In this document: in pieces, positions 25,274 to 33,623 of the stretch | Layout: each line of letters begins with the position of its first letter | How positions within the stretch are numbered: the first letter of the stretch is position 1 | NCBI RefSeq assembly: GCF_017639855.1 | Contig: NZ_CP072115.1 | Location: forward strand, 1,488,001 to 1,552,000 | Direction: 5' to 3' | DNA length: 64,000 nucleotides | Source of the DNA: Streptococcus sp. zg-86 | GTDB lineage: Bacteria; Bacillota; Bacilli; Lactobacillales; Streptococcaceae | Notes under the pieces: model-generated | The model's input: the letters and a program-made list of their open reading frames with translations, nothing else | What the model was told of the DNA's origin: nothing | The model's database searches: none | Translations under genes and position numbers: made by a program

Positions 25274-26369
25274 CGTGTTCTCCTTTTGGAATCTCTAGCT
25301 GAATCTGTGTCGGCTGTTTGCTAGAAATGATTTCCATCCTGCCTTGATAGCGAATCAAGCGGTCACGAATGGAGTGCAACTCCTCACCCGTCACCTGCTC
25401 AAAACCAATGCCATTATCTTCTACCAGAACCTGAATCCAGTATCCTTTTTCCCGCAAGCAAATGCGACAGTGATTTGCCTGACTGTGCTTAATAAGGTTA
25501 TTCCCCAATTCACGCAGGGCCATGGTCAAAGTAGCTTCTTGTTCTCGACCGATTGCTATTTCTTCTTTCTCAATGGTTAAGGCAATCCCTGCCAACTCAA
25601 GCATATTTCCTAAAATCTGCAATTCTTCTTCAAGACTGTGTACTTTTACGGCTTGGACAATCTCTCTGACTTCCTGCATCGAATCTTTGGCAATATCCCG
25701 CAAGTCCTGTATTTCTTTTTGTGCCTTTTCATAGGCTCCATGTTCCATAAGGGTCAAGGCTAACTCACTCTTGACACTCAACATGGCAAAGACATGCCCC
25801 AAGGTATCGTGTAAGTCTTGCCCAATCCGATTGCGTTCATTTTTTGCTAAAAGCAGGTTGATAGAGGCATTTTTTTCAAGTACAGCCATTTTCAACTCCT
25901 CTTGCTTCAGCGCTCTCTTCATAATATGCATTGTCCCAAGACAAACACCATAGACCAAAAGTACGGCAAATAAACTCTCATAATCACCATGATATTTAAC
26001 GAAAAAACAAAGTGCAGTTAGCAGCATGAGCAAGAAAAATGTCACATGGTAATAGTTCCAATAATGCTCTTCTTTAAAATGATACACCAGAAGATTCGAA
26101 ATATAAAAGATAAAGAGCCCATTCAGAGGATGAATGAAAATCGTCATGCAGAAAATATAAAGAAGCACATAGTGCCAAAAAAGCTGATAGAGCCATACTT
26201 TTTTACTGATGATAATCCCGAGATAGGCAGTAGCCATACCAAGGGTCGGAAAAATCAGCCAAGACGGATAAACTCCTAACAAAATGTAATAGATTGGAAA
26301 ACCTAAATAGAGTAAGGAAATATAATAGGCAATATGAACCGTTTTAAGCTTATCAAATAGTTGTCTCAC
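25254..26369 (-). CDS. DesK-like sensor histidine kinase
   Basis: Membrane kinase of 371 residues with five or six N-terminal membrane helices (about residues 12-147) and hardly any extracellular sensor domain. It has a HisKA_3 dimerisation domain with H187 in RIGQDLHDTLGH and an HATPase domain (ALRELGNNLIKHSQA, VEDNGIGF). The topology fits a sensor of membrane state or of a membrane partner such as the adjacent exporter. It follows the permease gene by 1 bp. Confidence 0.92.
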   Translation of the reverse strand: MRQLFDKLKTVHIAYYISLLYLGFPIYYILLGVYPSWLIFPTLGMATAYLGIIISKKVWLYQLFWHYVLLYIFCMTIFIHPLNGLFIFYISNLLVYHFKEEHYWNYYHVTFFLLMLLTALCFFVKYHGDYESLFAVLLVYGVCLGTMHIMKRALKQEELKMAVLEKNASINLLLAKNERNRIGQDLHDTLGHVFAMLSVKSELALTLMEHGAYEKAQKEIQDLRDIAKDSMQEVREIVQAVKVHSLEEELQILGNMLELAGIALTIEKEEIAIGREQEATLTMALRELGNNLIKHSQANHCRICLREKGYWIQVLVEDNGIGFEQVTGEELHSIRDRLIRYQGRMEIISSKQPTQIQLEIPKGEHDEHFSR

Positions 26370-26370
26370 C

Positions 26371-27099
26371 TTATCTCACTTCCTGTTTCTTTTTTAGCAC
26401 CAAGGCTAGACCTGTTATTATTATAGTATACAGCAAGACCATTAGTAAAGAGGTGACTTGCAGATGATGATCTTTGATATAGCGTAGGACTAGTTGATTG
26501 GCATAGTAAGATGGGGTAAAATGAGCCACCGACTGCATCCAGTCAGGAAGAGCTTCATAAGGCATCCAACTACCACCAAAAATAGCCAACACGAAGTAAA
26601 AAATATTGCCCAATACCGTCATCGTCTGCTTATTATCAATCAAGGTCAGGGCTAAACCAATAGCCAGATAGACCACACTCGTTGCTAAGAGCAAGATAGC
26701 GGACACAAACCACTCTCCTCCTGTCATTGTCACCCCTCGAAACACAAAGCCAACTGTAAAATTGATAATAATGGAAAGAATAAACGAAACAAAAACGTTT
26801 AGCACTTTGGCAAGGTAATACTGGGAAAGGGACAGGGGAGAATGCTGAATCTGCAAGAGCCAGCGACTCTGTTTATCTGTATCAAGCATGGATGGAAAGG
26901 CATAGAGCCCAAAACTGCTCATACTAAAAGCCGTCATCGTCAGTAAATAATTTCTCGTTAATACAGCCGCATTACCATAGGAAGAATCAAACATAGAAGA
27001 AAACAAGAGGAAAAAGAGGACAGGCATGCCAATTCCCATAATAAAGCCAAAGGCATTTCGCTTGGTTAAGAGGTATTCAATTCTTAATAGAGCTTTCAT
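26371..27099 (-). CDS. ABC-2 type permease
   Basis: Membrane subunit of 242 residues with six predicted helices and the ABC-2 exporter layout. It shares one base with the stop/start junction of the ATPase gene upstream, and is followed 1 bp later by the kinase gene. The substrate is unknown; such exporters beside DesK-like systems often carry drugs, peptides or lipids. Confidence 0.88.
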   Translation of the reverse strand: MKALLRIEYLLTKRNAFGFIMGIGMPVLFFLLFSSMFDSSYGNAAVLTRNYLLTMTAFSMSSFGLYAFPSMLDTDKQSRWLLQIQHSPLSLSQYYLAKVLNVFVSFILSIIINFTVGFVFRGVTMTGGEWFVSAILLLATSVVYLAIGLALTLIDNKQTMTVLGNIFYFVLAIFGGSWMPYEALPDWMQSVAHFTPSYYANQLVLRYIKDHHLQVTSLLMVLLYTIIITGLALVLKKKQEVR

Positions 27100-27980
27100 T
27101 ATGCTTCCTCCTTGGTCGTATCAAATAGGGTATTGAGTAGGGTTTTATTGGTCATTTCAATCTCCATGATTGGGCAGTTGGCTTTCTGTAGCGCTTGCCA
27201 AACCACATCTGCTTCCTTGGTCATAAAACGGAGTCGATCATGACTTTTTTCCATGCCATAGACATTCTCCCACGATTCCACCACCGCTCGATACTCTTTT
27301 GGAATGGTGAATTGCTTTTCCCGCTCCTCAGAACGCATGTTAAAAGGAGTCGTATCCCGCAAAAGCTGTCCTTGGTGTAAAACTAAAATACGGTCTGCTG
27401 TATGCTCGACTTCTTCGATATAATGGGAAGAATACACAATGGTTACCCCCTTTTCTTTTAAGTCACGGACAATTTCCCAGAAACGCTGGCGGGTTGACGT
27501 ATCCATAGCCGTTGTCGGCTCATCTAAAAAGAGAATGGATGGGCGACCAATTAAGACCAATACAAAGGACAATAAACGCTTTTGACCGCCAGATAATTTT
27601 TCAGCTAGCTGTTGTTTCTGCTCAGGAGAAAAATGTAATAGGGCATCAATTTCCTGATTCGACAAGGAATTGGGGTAAATTTCCTGAAAAAAGGCTATCA
27701 ATTCGCTGACCCTGAGATTGGTCGGAACAGCATTTTCCTGTGACAAAATACCGACTACTTTTTTCAAAACTGAATCCGTAACTGGACTCCCCTGAATACG
27801 AATACTACCACTTGTCACAAACCAATCTCCCAATAAGCAAGATAGCAATGTCGTCTTTCCAGCACCGTTTGGCCCAATTAGAGCAACACACTCACCCTCC
27901 CCAATCTCAAAGGAAATATCTCGCAAAACCTGTTTTTCCTTTATCGTTTTTGAGATATTTTTGACTTCAATTATGCTCAT
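27099..27980 (-). CDS. ABC transporter ATP-binding protein
   Basis: ATPase of 293 residues for the adjacent ABC-2 permease. Walker A GPNGAGKTTLLS, signature LSGGQKRLLSF, Walker B ILFLDEPTTAMD and the switch histidine in YSSHYIEEVEH are intact. A C-terminal domain of about 90 residues follows. A strong AGGAGG precedes the start. It heads the exporter-kinase-regulator operon. Confidence 0.94.
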   Translation of the reverse strand: MSIIEVKNISKTIKEKQVLRDISFEIGEGECVALIGPNGAGKTTLLSCLLGDWFVTSGSIRIQGSPVTDSVLKKVVGILSQENAVPTNLRVSELIAFFQEIYPNSLSNQEIDALLHFSPEQKQQLAEKLSGGQKRLLSFVLVLIGRPSILFLDEPTTAMDTSTRQRFWEIVRDLKEKGVTIVYSSHYIEEVEHTADRILVLHQGQLLRDTTPFNMRSEEREKQFTIPKEYRAVVESWENVYGMEKSHDRLRFMTKEADVVWQALQKANCPIMEIEMTNKTLLNTLFDTTKEEA

Positions 27981-28060
27981 TTCTGACCTCCTTTTGCAAC
28001 TTGACTCATTTTCACTATATCCTTCATACTCACAGCTTTTGCCTAAATTTTAAAAAAGAA

Positions 28061-29089
28061 TTACTGATTTTCAATTGGTGCATGCCAGCTCGCTAAATAC
28101 GAAAGTAGGCGACGGTCACTATCTTCTCTCGCTTCTCGGTTAGCTTTTTCCGTTCCTCCCATCTTCATATACATTCCACCTGCATCTGCTACGCCATTTC
28201 CAACAAATATATGCCCTGCTTCTGGATAAAGGTGCACCATCGTCTTATCTGGTCGGCGAGCCTTTATCTCCTCTACCATCTTGCCACTTTCCCACACTTG
28301 ATCATCCCCTCCTGCAAATAACACGATATCTGCTTTAGCTTTCTCAATTGGAATCCGTTTCATGGCTCGCTCTTCATCCATATCAACTGCTGTCTGATAC
28401 AATTTCAAGTAAGAGATAGGTGATTTGGTCACGAAATCCCAAAACAAAGCAAGAGAACCTGCCTTAGTCATATCAACGTAGGGAATCGGTTTTCCTGCTT
28501 GTGACCAAGATGACGAAATATTTTGAAAATCCAATCCTGCAAAGACATAGCTCGAGGGCGCATAAGCCACCACATGATCAATCGAATCATATAAAGAAGC
28601 CAGAAGAAGACTATACTCTGCTCCTTTTGAAGCTCCAATCAAGGTAATAGGTCCTGACTCTCCTAAATCTTTACGGATATAGGTTTCCATTTCTTCATAA
28701 TACTCAACTGGTACATCGACCAAGGTCTCCTGCTGATTGGGCATACCAAAGAAGAACAAGGCTAAGACCCTATAGCTGTTTTGGGCTAACATTACAGCTC
28801 TTTCATAGGCTGGGCTTCCTTCTGAGCCACCAAATGTGACGATGACACCCTCATGCTTGCGAAGTTTCGGTTTCAAGGAAAAGCCATTGAGATAGTTTCC
28901 TTCAATATGCTCGACCGTGACACCCTCAATAGTCGTATTATACAGGGAAATATCTTGGGGATTGCGATAATGAGATAGACTTTCCATTTCCTCTTGTTGA
29001 TACTGTCGGTCGTTCCACATTCGTAGTCCAACGATACTCAGAATCCCTGTGAGAACAACGACAACCAATCCTAGCAAAAAACGTTTCAT
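28061..29089 (-). CDS. Membrane-anchored alpha/beta hydrolase, acyl-CoA thioesterase/BAAT-like
   Basis: Protein of 342 residues with an N-terminal anchor or signal (KRFLLGLVVVVLTGILSIVGL) and a dienelactone hydrolase/BAAT-like fold. The nucleophile is in LIGASKGAEYS, the acid in FAGGDDQVW and the histidine in PEAGHIFVGNG. Family members act on acyl thioesters or esters; a surface location makes acyl-CoA an unlikely substrate, so an ester or antibiotic target is more plausible. It lies 4 bp after a small gene with AGGAGG at the junction, and 80 bp upstream of the exporter operon. Confidence 0.82.
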   Translation of the reverse strand: MKRFLLGLVVVVLTGILSIVGLRMWNDRQYQQEEMESLSHYRNPQDISLYNTTIEGVTVEHIEGNYLNGFSLKPKLRKHEGVIVTFGGSEGSPAYERAVMLAQNSYRVLALFFFGMPNQQETLVDVPVEYYEEMETYIRKDLGESGPITLIGASKGAEYSLLLASLYDSIDHVVAYAPSSYVFAGLDFQNISSSWSQAGKPIPYVDMTKAGSLALFWDFVTKSPISYLKLYQTAVDMDEERAMKRIPIEKAKADIVLFAGGDDQVWESGKMVEEIKARRPDKTMVHLYPEAGHIFVGNGVADAGGMYMKMGGTEKANREAREDSDRRLLSYLASWHAPIENQ

Positions 29090-29093
29090 TTAC

Positions 29094-29270
29094 TTATCCT
29101 CCTTTTGTAGTTTCATGAGTTTCTTGAACAGCTAACTCATCTGATTGAATATATAAACAACTGGCAGAGACTTCCCACGGAAAACCTCCTTCAAACTGTC
29201 GCCCTACAAAGTGATAGGTGAGCATTCCTACAAGGGGTAGGACAATGACTTTTACAATCCACTGTTTCAT
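29094..29270 (-). CDS. Small membrane-anchored protein of unknown function
   Basis: A 58-residue reading frame beginning MKQWIVKVIVLPLVGMLTYH. AAAGGAG sits 7 nt before the ATG. One N-terminal hydrophobic segment is followed by a soluble stretch FEGGFPWEVSASCLY and an acidic tail. It ends 4 bp before the hydrolase ATG, and its last codons form the hydrolase ribosome site, so the two are coupled. I do not recognise the family. Confidence 0.65.
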   Translation of the reverse strand: MKQWIVKVIVLPLVGMLTYHFVGRQFEGGFPWEVSASCLYIQSDELAVQETHETTKGG

Positions 29271-29331
29271 AATATGCTCCTTTTCTCTTTATTGCTAGTA
29301 TACTCCTTCTCCCTTTCCCTCACTAGATAGG

Positions 29332-29361
29332 TTTGTCACTAGAAGAAATGACAAATGTCAT
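29332..29361. promoter_or_regulatory. Clustered dyad, probable operator of the hydrolase operon
   Basis: TTTGTCA (29332-29338), ten bases, TGACAAA (29349-29355) form one inverted repeat; ATGACA-AA-TGTCAT (29348-29361) forms a second, overlapping palindrome. It lies 60-90 bp upstream of the small membrane gene. The binding protein is unknown; the nearby NarL-type regulator is a candidate. Confidence 0.5.
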
Positions 29362-29401
29362 ATGATAGCAGATAAAATCCTCACTGACTTTTAAGTTTGG
29401 C

Positions 29402-29850
29402 CTTGTTCAGTGAAAATTACCTCACTAGAACCAAAAACTGACCAATACTTACTGAAAATTGCTTCACTAGAACCAAAGACTGACCAGTACTTATTGAAAA
29501 TTGCTTCACTAGAACCAAAGACTGACCAGTACTCACTGAAAATTACCTCACTAGAAGCAAAGACTGACCAATACTTATTGAAAATTGCTTCACTAGAACC
29601 AAAGACTGACCAGCACTCACTAAAAATTACCTCACTAGAATCAAAGACTGACCAGCACTCACTGAAAATTACCTCACTAGAACCAAAGACTGACCAGCAC
29701 TCACTGAAAATTGCCTCACTAGAGCCAAAGGTTGGCCTTTTTCACTAAAGTTAGAGCCTCTGTGCTCTAAGTCTGGTGTTTTTCAATGAATCGATGTTTC
29801 CTCGACTTCTAGTCTGGCAGTTTTCATTGAAAAACGTCTAGCTAGACTAT
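29402..29850. repeat. 42-bp tandem repeat array 1
   Basis: Eight units of 42 bp (skeleton GAAAATTGCTTCACTAGAAC followed by CAAAGACTGACCAG) from about 29410 to 29745. More divergent units run to about 29850. Because 42 is a multiple of three, one frame stays open across the array and would give a 14-residue repeat; there is no ribosome site and I do not call a gene. It fills the gap between the hydrolase operon and dpr. Confidence 0.85.
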
Positions 29851-29872
29851 CCATTTCTCCTAAAAAAGACAT

Positions 29873-29905
29873 AGAAAAAAGGCTGGTTTCCCAACCTTTT
29901 TCAGA
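29873..29905 (-). terminator. Terminator after the Dps-like gene
   Basis: Stem AAAAAGG-TGG/CCA-CCTTTTT with a small internal bulge and T residues on either side, directly downstream of the dps stop. Confidence 0.7.
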
Positions 29906-29923
29906 CTTTGATTGTTGTCGCTA

Positions 29924-30439
29924 TTACAAGCCTGGCGCTTGTCCTAACTCTGCTTGCAGCATCCAAATGTGTTTTTCAAGGCTAGCTTTTGCACCGTTGA
30001 AAATGTCGTTTGTCACATCGTCTCCTTCTGTATCTGTCACATCCAATCCTTTTTGGAAAAGTCCGACAAGGTAACGGAAAACTTCTACAACACGTCCCAA
30101 TTGTGCTTCCATAGATAAGCTATAATCACCTGGCACTTCCTTTAATTGGCTGTTATCGCTAAATTCTTTCAAGGTAGAAAATGGTGCTCCACCCAAGGTA
30201 ATCAAGCGCTCGCTCATCTCATCAAGATAGCTATCCAATTCTTCCATATAGTCATCCATTTTTGGGTGCCATACAAGGAAACCACGTCCACGCATATACC
30301 AGTGGACTTGGTGCAAGATAGAGTGAGCAACTGACAAATCAGCAACTGCTTGGTTCAAAAGTGCCTTTGTTTCTGGTTCAGGCTGTGGTTTTGCAAAATT
30401 CGCAATTTCAGCTGGAGATTGGTAAAATGGATTCATCAT
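29924..30439 (-). CDS. dpr: Dps-like peroxide resistance/iron storage protein
   Basis: Ferritin-like protein of 171 residues. Dodecamers of the family oxidise and store iron and protect DNA from Fenton chemistry. Ferroxidase residues are in HSILHQVHWYMRGRGF and HPKMDDYMEELDSYLDEMSERL. Streptococci lack catalase and rely on this protein against hydrogen peroxide. A perfect PerR box lies upstream. The gene is monocistronic, with a terminator downstream. Confidence 0.93.
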   Translation of the reverse strand: MMNPFYQSPAEIANFAKPQPEPETKALLNQAVADLSVAHSILHQVHWYMRGRGFLVWHPKMDDYMEELDSYLDEMSERLITLGGAPFSTLKEFSDNSQLKEVPGDYSLSMEAQLGRVVEVFRYLVGLFQKGLDVTDTEGDDVTNDIFNGAKASLEKHIWMLQAELGQAPGL

Positions 30440-30463
30440 AAGTTCATACCTACTTTCTCTTAT

Positions 30464-30478
30464 TTATAATCATTATAA
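30464..30478. promoter_or_regulatory. PerR box upstream of dpr
   Basis: TTATAATCATTATAA, a perfect 7-1-7 inverted repeat equal to the PerR-box consensus, 25-39 bp upstream of the dpr start, where it would overlap the promoter. Established knowledge: PerR represses dpr-type genes in streptococci and is relieved by peroxide. Confidence 0.85.
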
Positions 30479-30573
30479 ATAAAGATGGAGAAAATGGCAA
30501 GTATTTGAAGTTTTATGAGAAAAGTTCTACGATTCACAGAAAATAACAGCAGTCACTTTGTGACAAAATAGGA

Positions 30574-30579
30574 TATAAT
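30574..30579 (+). promoter_or_regulatory. -10 element of the phosphatase gene
   Basis: TATAAT at 30574-30579, 28 bp before the ATG; the -35 is not well conserved. Confidence 0.45.
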
Positions 30580-30607
30580 GGAAATAAGTAAAACAAAGGA
30601 GAAACCT

Positions 30608-31027
30608 ATGAAAACAATCGTCTTCGTCTGTCTTGGCAATATTTGCCGTAGCCCAATGGCTGAATTTGTCATGAAAAATCTCACAGATCAGCTGATTATT
30701 GAAAGTCGTGCAACTTCTTCATGGGAACATGGCAATCCCATTCACAGAGGAACACAAGCTATTTTTCAACAGTATCACATTCCCTATAATTCTCAAAAAA
30801 CATCCCAGCAAATCACACTAGAAACTGCAGAACAAGCGGATTACATCATCGGAATGGATAGCCAAAATATCGCTGATTTGAAGAAAATGTTACCAGAGCG
30901 ATTGCATACGAAAATTCATCCCTTTACGACACATAGTGTTCCTGATCCTTGGTATACAGGGGATTTCGAAGAAACCTATCGAATTGTAAAAGAAGGTTGT
31001 GCTGTTTGGAAAAATCGTCTCTTGTAG
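30608..31027 (+). CDS. Low-molecular-weight protein tyrosine phosphatase
   Basis: Cytosolic phosphatase of 139 residues. The P-loop VCLGNICRSP holds C8 and R14, and the general-acid loop is VPDPWYTGDFEET. The start at 30608 has AAAGGAG 7 nt upstream; a ten-residue extension is open but lacks a site. The end of the gene overlaps a hairpin (arms around AAAATCG and CGATTTTTT, 31011-31046) that may act as a weak terminator. It is followed by a MORN-repeat gene and an O-acetyltransferase gene on the same strand. Confidence 0.92.
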   Translation: MKTIVFVCLGNICRSPMAEFVMKNLTDQLIIESRATSSWEHGNPIHRGTQAIFQQYHIPYNSQKTSQQITLETAEQADYIIGMDSQNIADLKKMLPERLHTKIHPFTTHSVPDPWYTGDFEETYRIVKEGCAVWKNRLL

Positions 31028-31106
31028 GCGATTTTTTAGTGAACTCTCTTTGCCAGAAAGTCTAAAAAATGATAGAATGAAAGAACTACGAGAAAGAGGG
31101 AAATGC

Positions 31107-31535
31107 ATGAATCAGTTACTCGATTATCTTCAAAAATTAGACTTAAAAGATACAAAATCCTACCTCACCAGATCCAATATCGAAAAAGCTAGTATCGTTT
31201 TTATTCTCCTATGTGCCTTGTCTGTCTTCTTAGGAAGAATTCCAGCCAAACAGACCCTAAATCTTGACAATGGAAAAATGACCTATCAGGGTACCCTTGT
31301 TGCAAATAAAATGTCTGGTCAAGGCAGTCTAACCTTTGAAAATGGTGACAAGTACAAAGGTGAATTTAAAAATGGCATTTTTAATGGTAAAGGAACTTAT
31401 GTGTCGGCTACTGGCTGGACTTATGAGGGAGAATTTAAAAATGGCATTGCCGATGGTAACGGAAAATTAACGACAGAGTCAAACGTTATTTACGAAGGAA
31501 GATTCAAACAAGGAATTTATCAATATGCGAATTAA
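31107..31535 (+). CDS. Membrane-anchored MORN-repeat protein
   Basis: Protein of 142 residues: a short cytosolic N terminus, one membrane helix (ASIVFILLCALSVFLG, about 29-44) and three or four MORN-like repeats (for example GDKYKGEFKNGIFNGKGTY). The start at 31107 follows AGAGGGAAA. It overlaps the next gene, an OatA-like acetyltransferase, by 11 bp, so translation is coupled and the two proteins probably work together. MORN repeats bind lipids or proteins in other systems; the function here is unknown. Confidence 0.8.
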   Translation: MNQLLDYLQKLDLKDTKSYLTRSNIEKASIVFILLCALSVFLGRIPAKQTLNLDNGKMTYQGTLVANKMSGQGSLTFENGDKYKGEFKNGIFNGKGTYVSATGWTYEGEFKNGIADGNGKLTTESNVIYEGRFKQGIYQYAN

Positions 31536-33324
31536 ATGGTTTTCAACAATCCGAGTGATTGGAATGCTCTTTGTCCTTCTCTATCACTTTTATATTTCAT
31601 TTTTTCCTGGCGGATTTGTCGGTGTAGACCTCTTTTTCACCCTATCAGGCTATTTGACGACAGCTCTATTTCTTGACGAATATAAAAAGCAACAAACAAT
31701 CGATTTTAAACGCTTTTTCCAGCGGCGCTTCTATCGGATTTTCCCACCAGTGGCATTTACTCTTCTTATTACAACACCACTTGCCTTACTCATCCGCAAT
31801 GATTTTATTGCTGGAATTGGTCGTCAAATCATGGCAACTTTGGGATTCATGACGAATTTCTTTGAACTATTGTCAGGCAGTTCCTACGAAAATCAATTTA
31901 CACCTCACCTCTTTCTTCATACTTGGAGCCTAGGCATTGAGGTTCAGTTTTATCTACTGTGGGCCTTGATTATCTGGGGGATAACACGATTTGCGAAAAC
32001 GATTGGCCACGTCCGTGGAATGGTCTTTCTAACCTCTGGTTTCCTCTTTCTAACTAGTTTTCTGACCATGTTTGTTTCGAGTTTTTTTGTCACTAGTTTC
32101 TCGACTATTTACTTTGCAACATGGACCCATATCTTCCCCTTCTTTCTTGGAAGTATTTTGGCTAGCTTGACAGGACTCAATACATTAACCCGACCATTTG
32201 AAAAAGTAATCGCTAATTGGGATATCAAACGAGCCTTATCTGTCATTGCAGGTGCACTAGCGGTGGAAGTGCTCCTCCTCCTTATCTTACCTTTTGACAG
32301 CATCTGGACCTACCTCATTGGATTCCTCCTTTCAAGTTTAGCAACTGCAACCATGATTTATGGAGCACGTGTCTTACATGAAAAGACGGAGCATATAAAG
32401 GAACCAGCTATTTTGCTCTCCCTATCTAATATCTCTTACGGCATTTATCTCTTCCATTGGCCCTTCTACACAATCTTTTCACAACTGGTCAATCACACAC
32501 TAGCTGTGCTGCTGACTCTTGTCTGCTCCATTCTTTTTGCATCAATTTCCTTTTATCTACTTGAGCCATATTTGGCTGGAAAAAATAGTAGTTTCTTCCA
32601 TATCAACATCGATCTTAAGCCTTATACAAAATGGATTTGGGGAACTGTTGCTGCACTTAGCTTAGCCCTTCTCGGCATTAGCTTATTTGCTCCAAAATTA
32701 GGGAATTTCGAGCGTGAATCCCTTGTCAACAATCTCTATCAAGCACAACGTCAGATGACTGCCACTCGTTCTGCAGCTGAAAATGCACAAGCCACGAATT
32801 ACAATGTCGAAAAAGGGACAACTATCATCGGTGATTCTGTCAGCGTGCGAGCTAGTGAGGGAATCCAATCACTCTTACCTACTGCCCAGTTGGATGGAGC
32901 TGTTAGTCGAAATCTATCTGAAGCAGACAACCTCGTACAACTTTATCAAAATAGTCATTCTTTAAAAGAAAATGTCGTCATTGCACTTGGAACAAATACG
33001 AGTGAAAATTATCAAGAATTATTGGATGAGCTTATCGAGCACTTTCCAAAAGGACACCGCTTGATTTTTGTTACACCTTATGATGGCAATCACGCGTCAG
33101 AACAAGCTCTGACTTACCAAATTGGACAATATGAACGTCAATTAGCCAAGAAATACGATTATATCAGTATCGCAGACTGGTATCAGGTCTCCAAAGAGAA
33201 TCCGCACATTTGGACTAATACAGACCTTGTCCATTTCAATCTTGCAACAGATGGAGCAATACTTTTTGCTCAGACCATTCAATCTGCTCTGGAACAAGCA
33301 GACAACCAACCTGTAAAACCATAA
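31525..33324 (+). CDS. oatA: OatA/Adr-like peptidoglycan O-acetyltransferase
   Basis: Protein of 599 residues. The N-terminal acyltransferase-3 membrane domain has about ten helices and a catalytic-type histidine in LLYHFYISFFPGGFVGVD. The extracellular SGNH esterase-like domain (about 430-590) has S438 in IIGDSVS and D567/H570 in NTDLVHFN. The family moves acetyl groups across the membrane onto the MurNAc 6-OH and gives lysozyme resistance. Length and order match pneumococcal Adr and staphylococcal OatA. It ends in a strong terminator. The substrate assignment is by family only. Confidence 0.88.
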   Translation: MRIKWFSTIRVIGMLFVLLYHFYISFFPGGFVGVDLFFTLSGYLTTALFLDEYKKQQTIDFKRFFQRRFYRIFPPVAFTLLITTPLALLIRNDFIAGIGRQIMATLGFMTNFFELLSGSSYENQFTPHLFLHTWSLGIEVQFYLLWALIIWGITRFAKTIGHVRGMVFLTSGFLFLTSFLTMFVSSFFVTSFSTIYFATWTHIFPFFLGSILASLTGLNTLTRPFEKVIANWDIKRALSVIAGALAVEVLLLLILPFDSIWTYLIGFLLSSLATATMIYGARVLHEKTEHIKEPAILLSLSNISYGIYLFHWPFYTIFSQLVNHTLAVLLTLVCSILFASISFYLLEPYLAGKNSSFFHINIDLKPYTKWIWGTVAALSLALLGISLFAPKLGNFERESLVNNLYQAQRQMTATRSAAENAQATNYNVEKGTTIIGDSVSVRASEGIQSLLPTAQLDGAVSRNLSEADNLVQLYQNSHSLKENVVIALGTNTSENYQELLDELIEHFPKGHRLIFVTPYDGNHASEQALTYQIGQYERQLAKKYDYISIADWYQVSKENPHIWTNTDLVHFNLATDGAILFAQTIQSALEQADNQPVKP

Positions 33325-33368
33325 TAAAAATAAGAGACTAAGCTGGAATGCTTAGTCTCTTATTTTTA
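33325..33368. terminator. Terminator after oatA
   Basis: Perfect 14-15-bp stem (arms AATAAGAGACTAAGC and GCTTAGTCTCTTATT) with a 6-nt loop and flanking A and T runs, so active in both directions. Confidence 0.9.
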
Positions 33369-33404
33369 TTTCTATTTTCCTTAATATCTCCATGCAAACC
33401 GCAA
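33366..33404 (-). pseudogene. Duplicated fragment of the PAP2 gene 3' end
   Basis: These 39 bases match 39402-39440, the last 13 codons including the stop of the PAP2 phosphatase gene, at 35 positions and in the same orientation. Here the copy is decayed, with a stop two codons after the TGG codon region. It lies immediately after the oatA terminator. Confidence 0.7.
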
Positions 33405-33413
33405 CGGATGAGA

Positions 33414-33575
33414 AAGGGAGTGGGACTCAATCGTAATTTCATTGAAATCGATTTTGTCAATTTCGCCTTCTCATTTCTAGGCTCGGGTATTGACAGCCAC
33501 TCTCCTAACTATTGATATGCATTAAGCTAATCAAACTATAAAAATGAGCAATTTTGGTACTTTTGACCCAGCCTC
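33414..33575. repeat. Degenerate GGGAGTGGGAC interspersed repeat
   Basis: Blocks GGGAGTGGGACTCAATCG, TTTCATTGAAATCGATT and TTCTAGGCTCGGG match the minus strand of the 291-bp repeats at 22.9 and 24.3 kb. The tail TTGACCCAGCCTC matches sequences at 20.57, 51.35 and 61.25 kb. No gene is present in the 33325-33623 gap. Confidence 0.65.
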
Positions 33576-33623
33576 TTTTATTACTAGATATATTCCTTGT
33601 CACATAAGGAAAATGATTTAGCT

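Noticed and set aside
29410..29748. 112-codon open frame across tandem array 1, giving a 14-residue repeat (SLEPKTDQ type)
   Set aside because: The unit length is a multiple of three, so any stop-free unit stays open over the array. There is a GTG start only, no ribosome site, no signal or anchor, and the end runs into decayed units.
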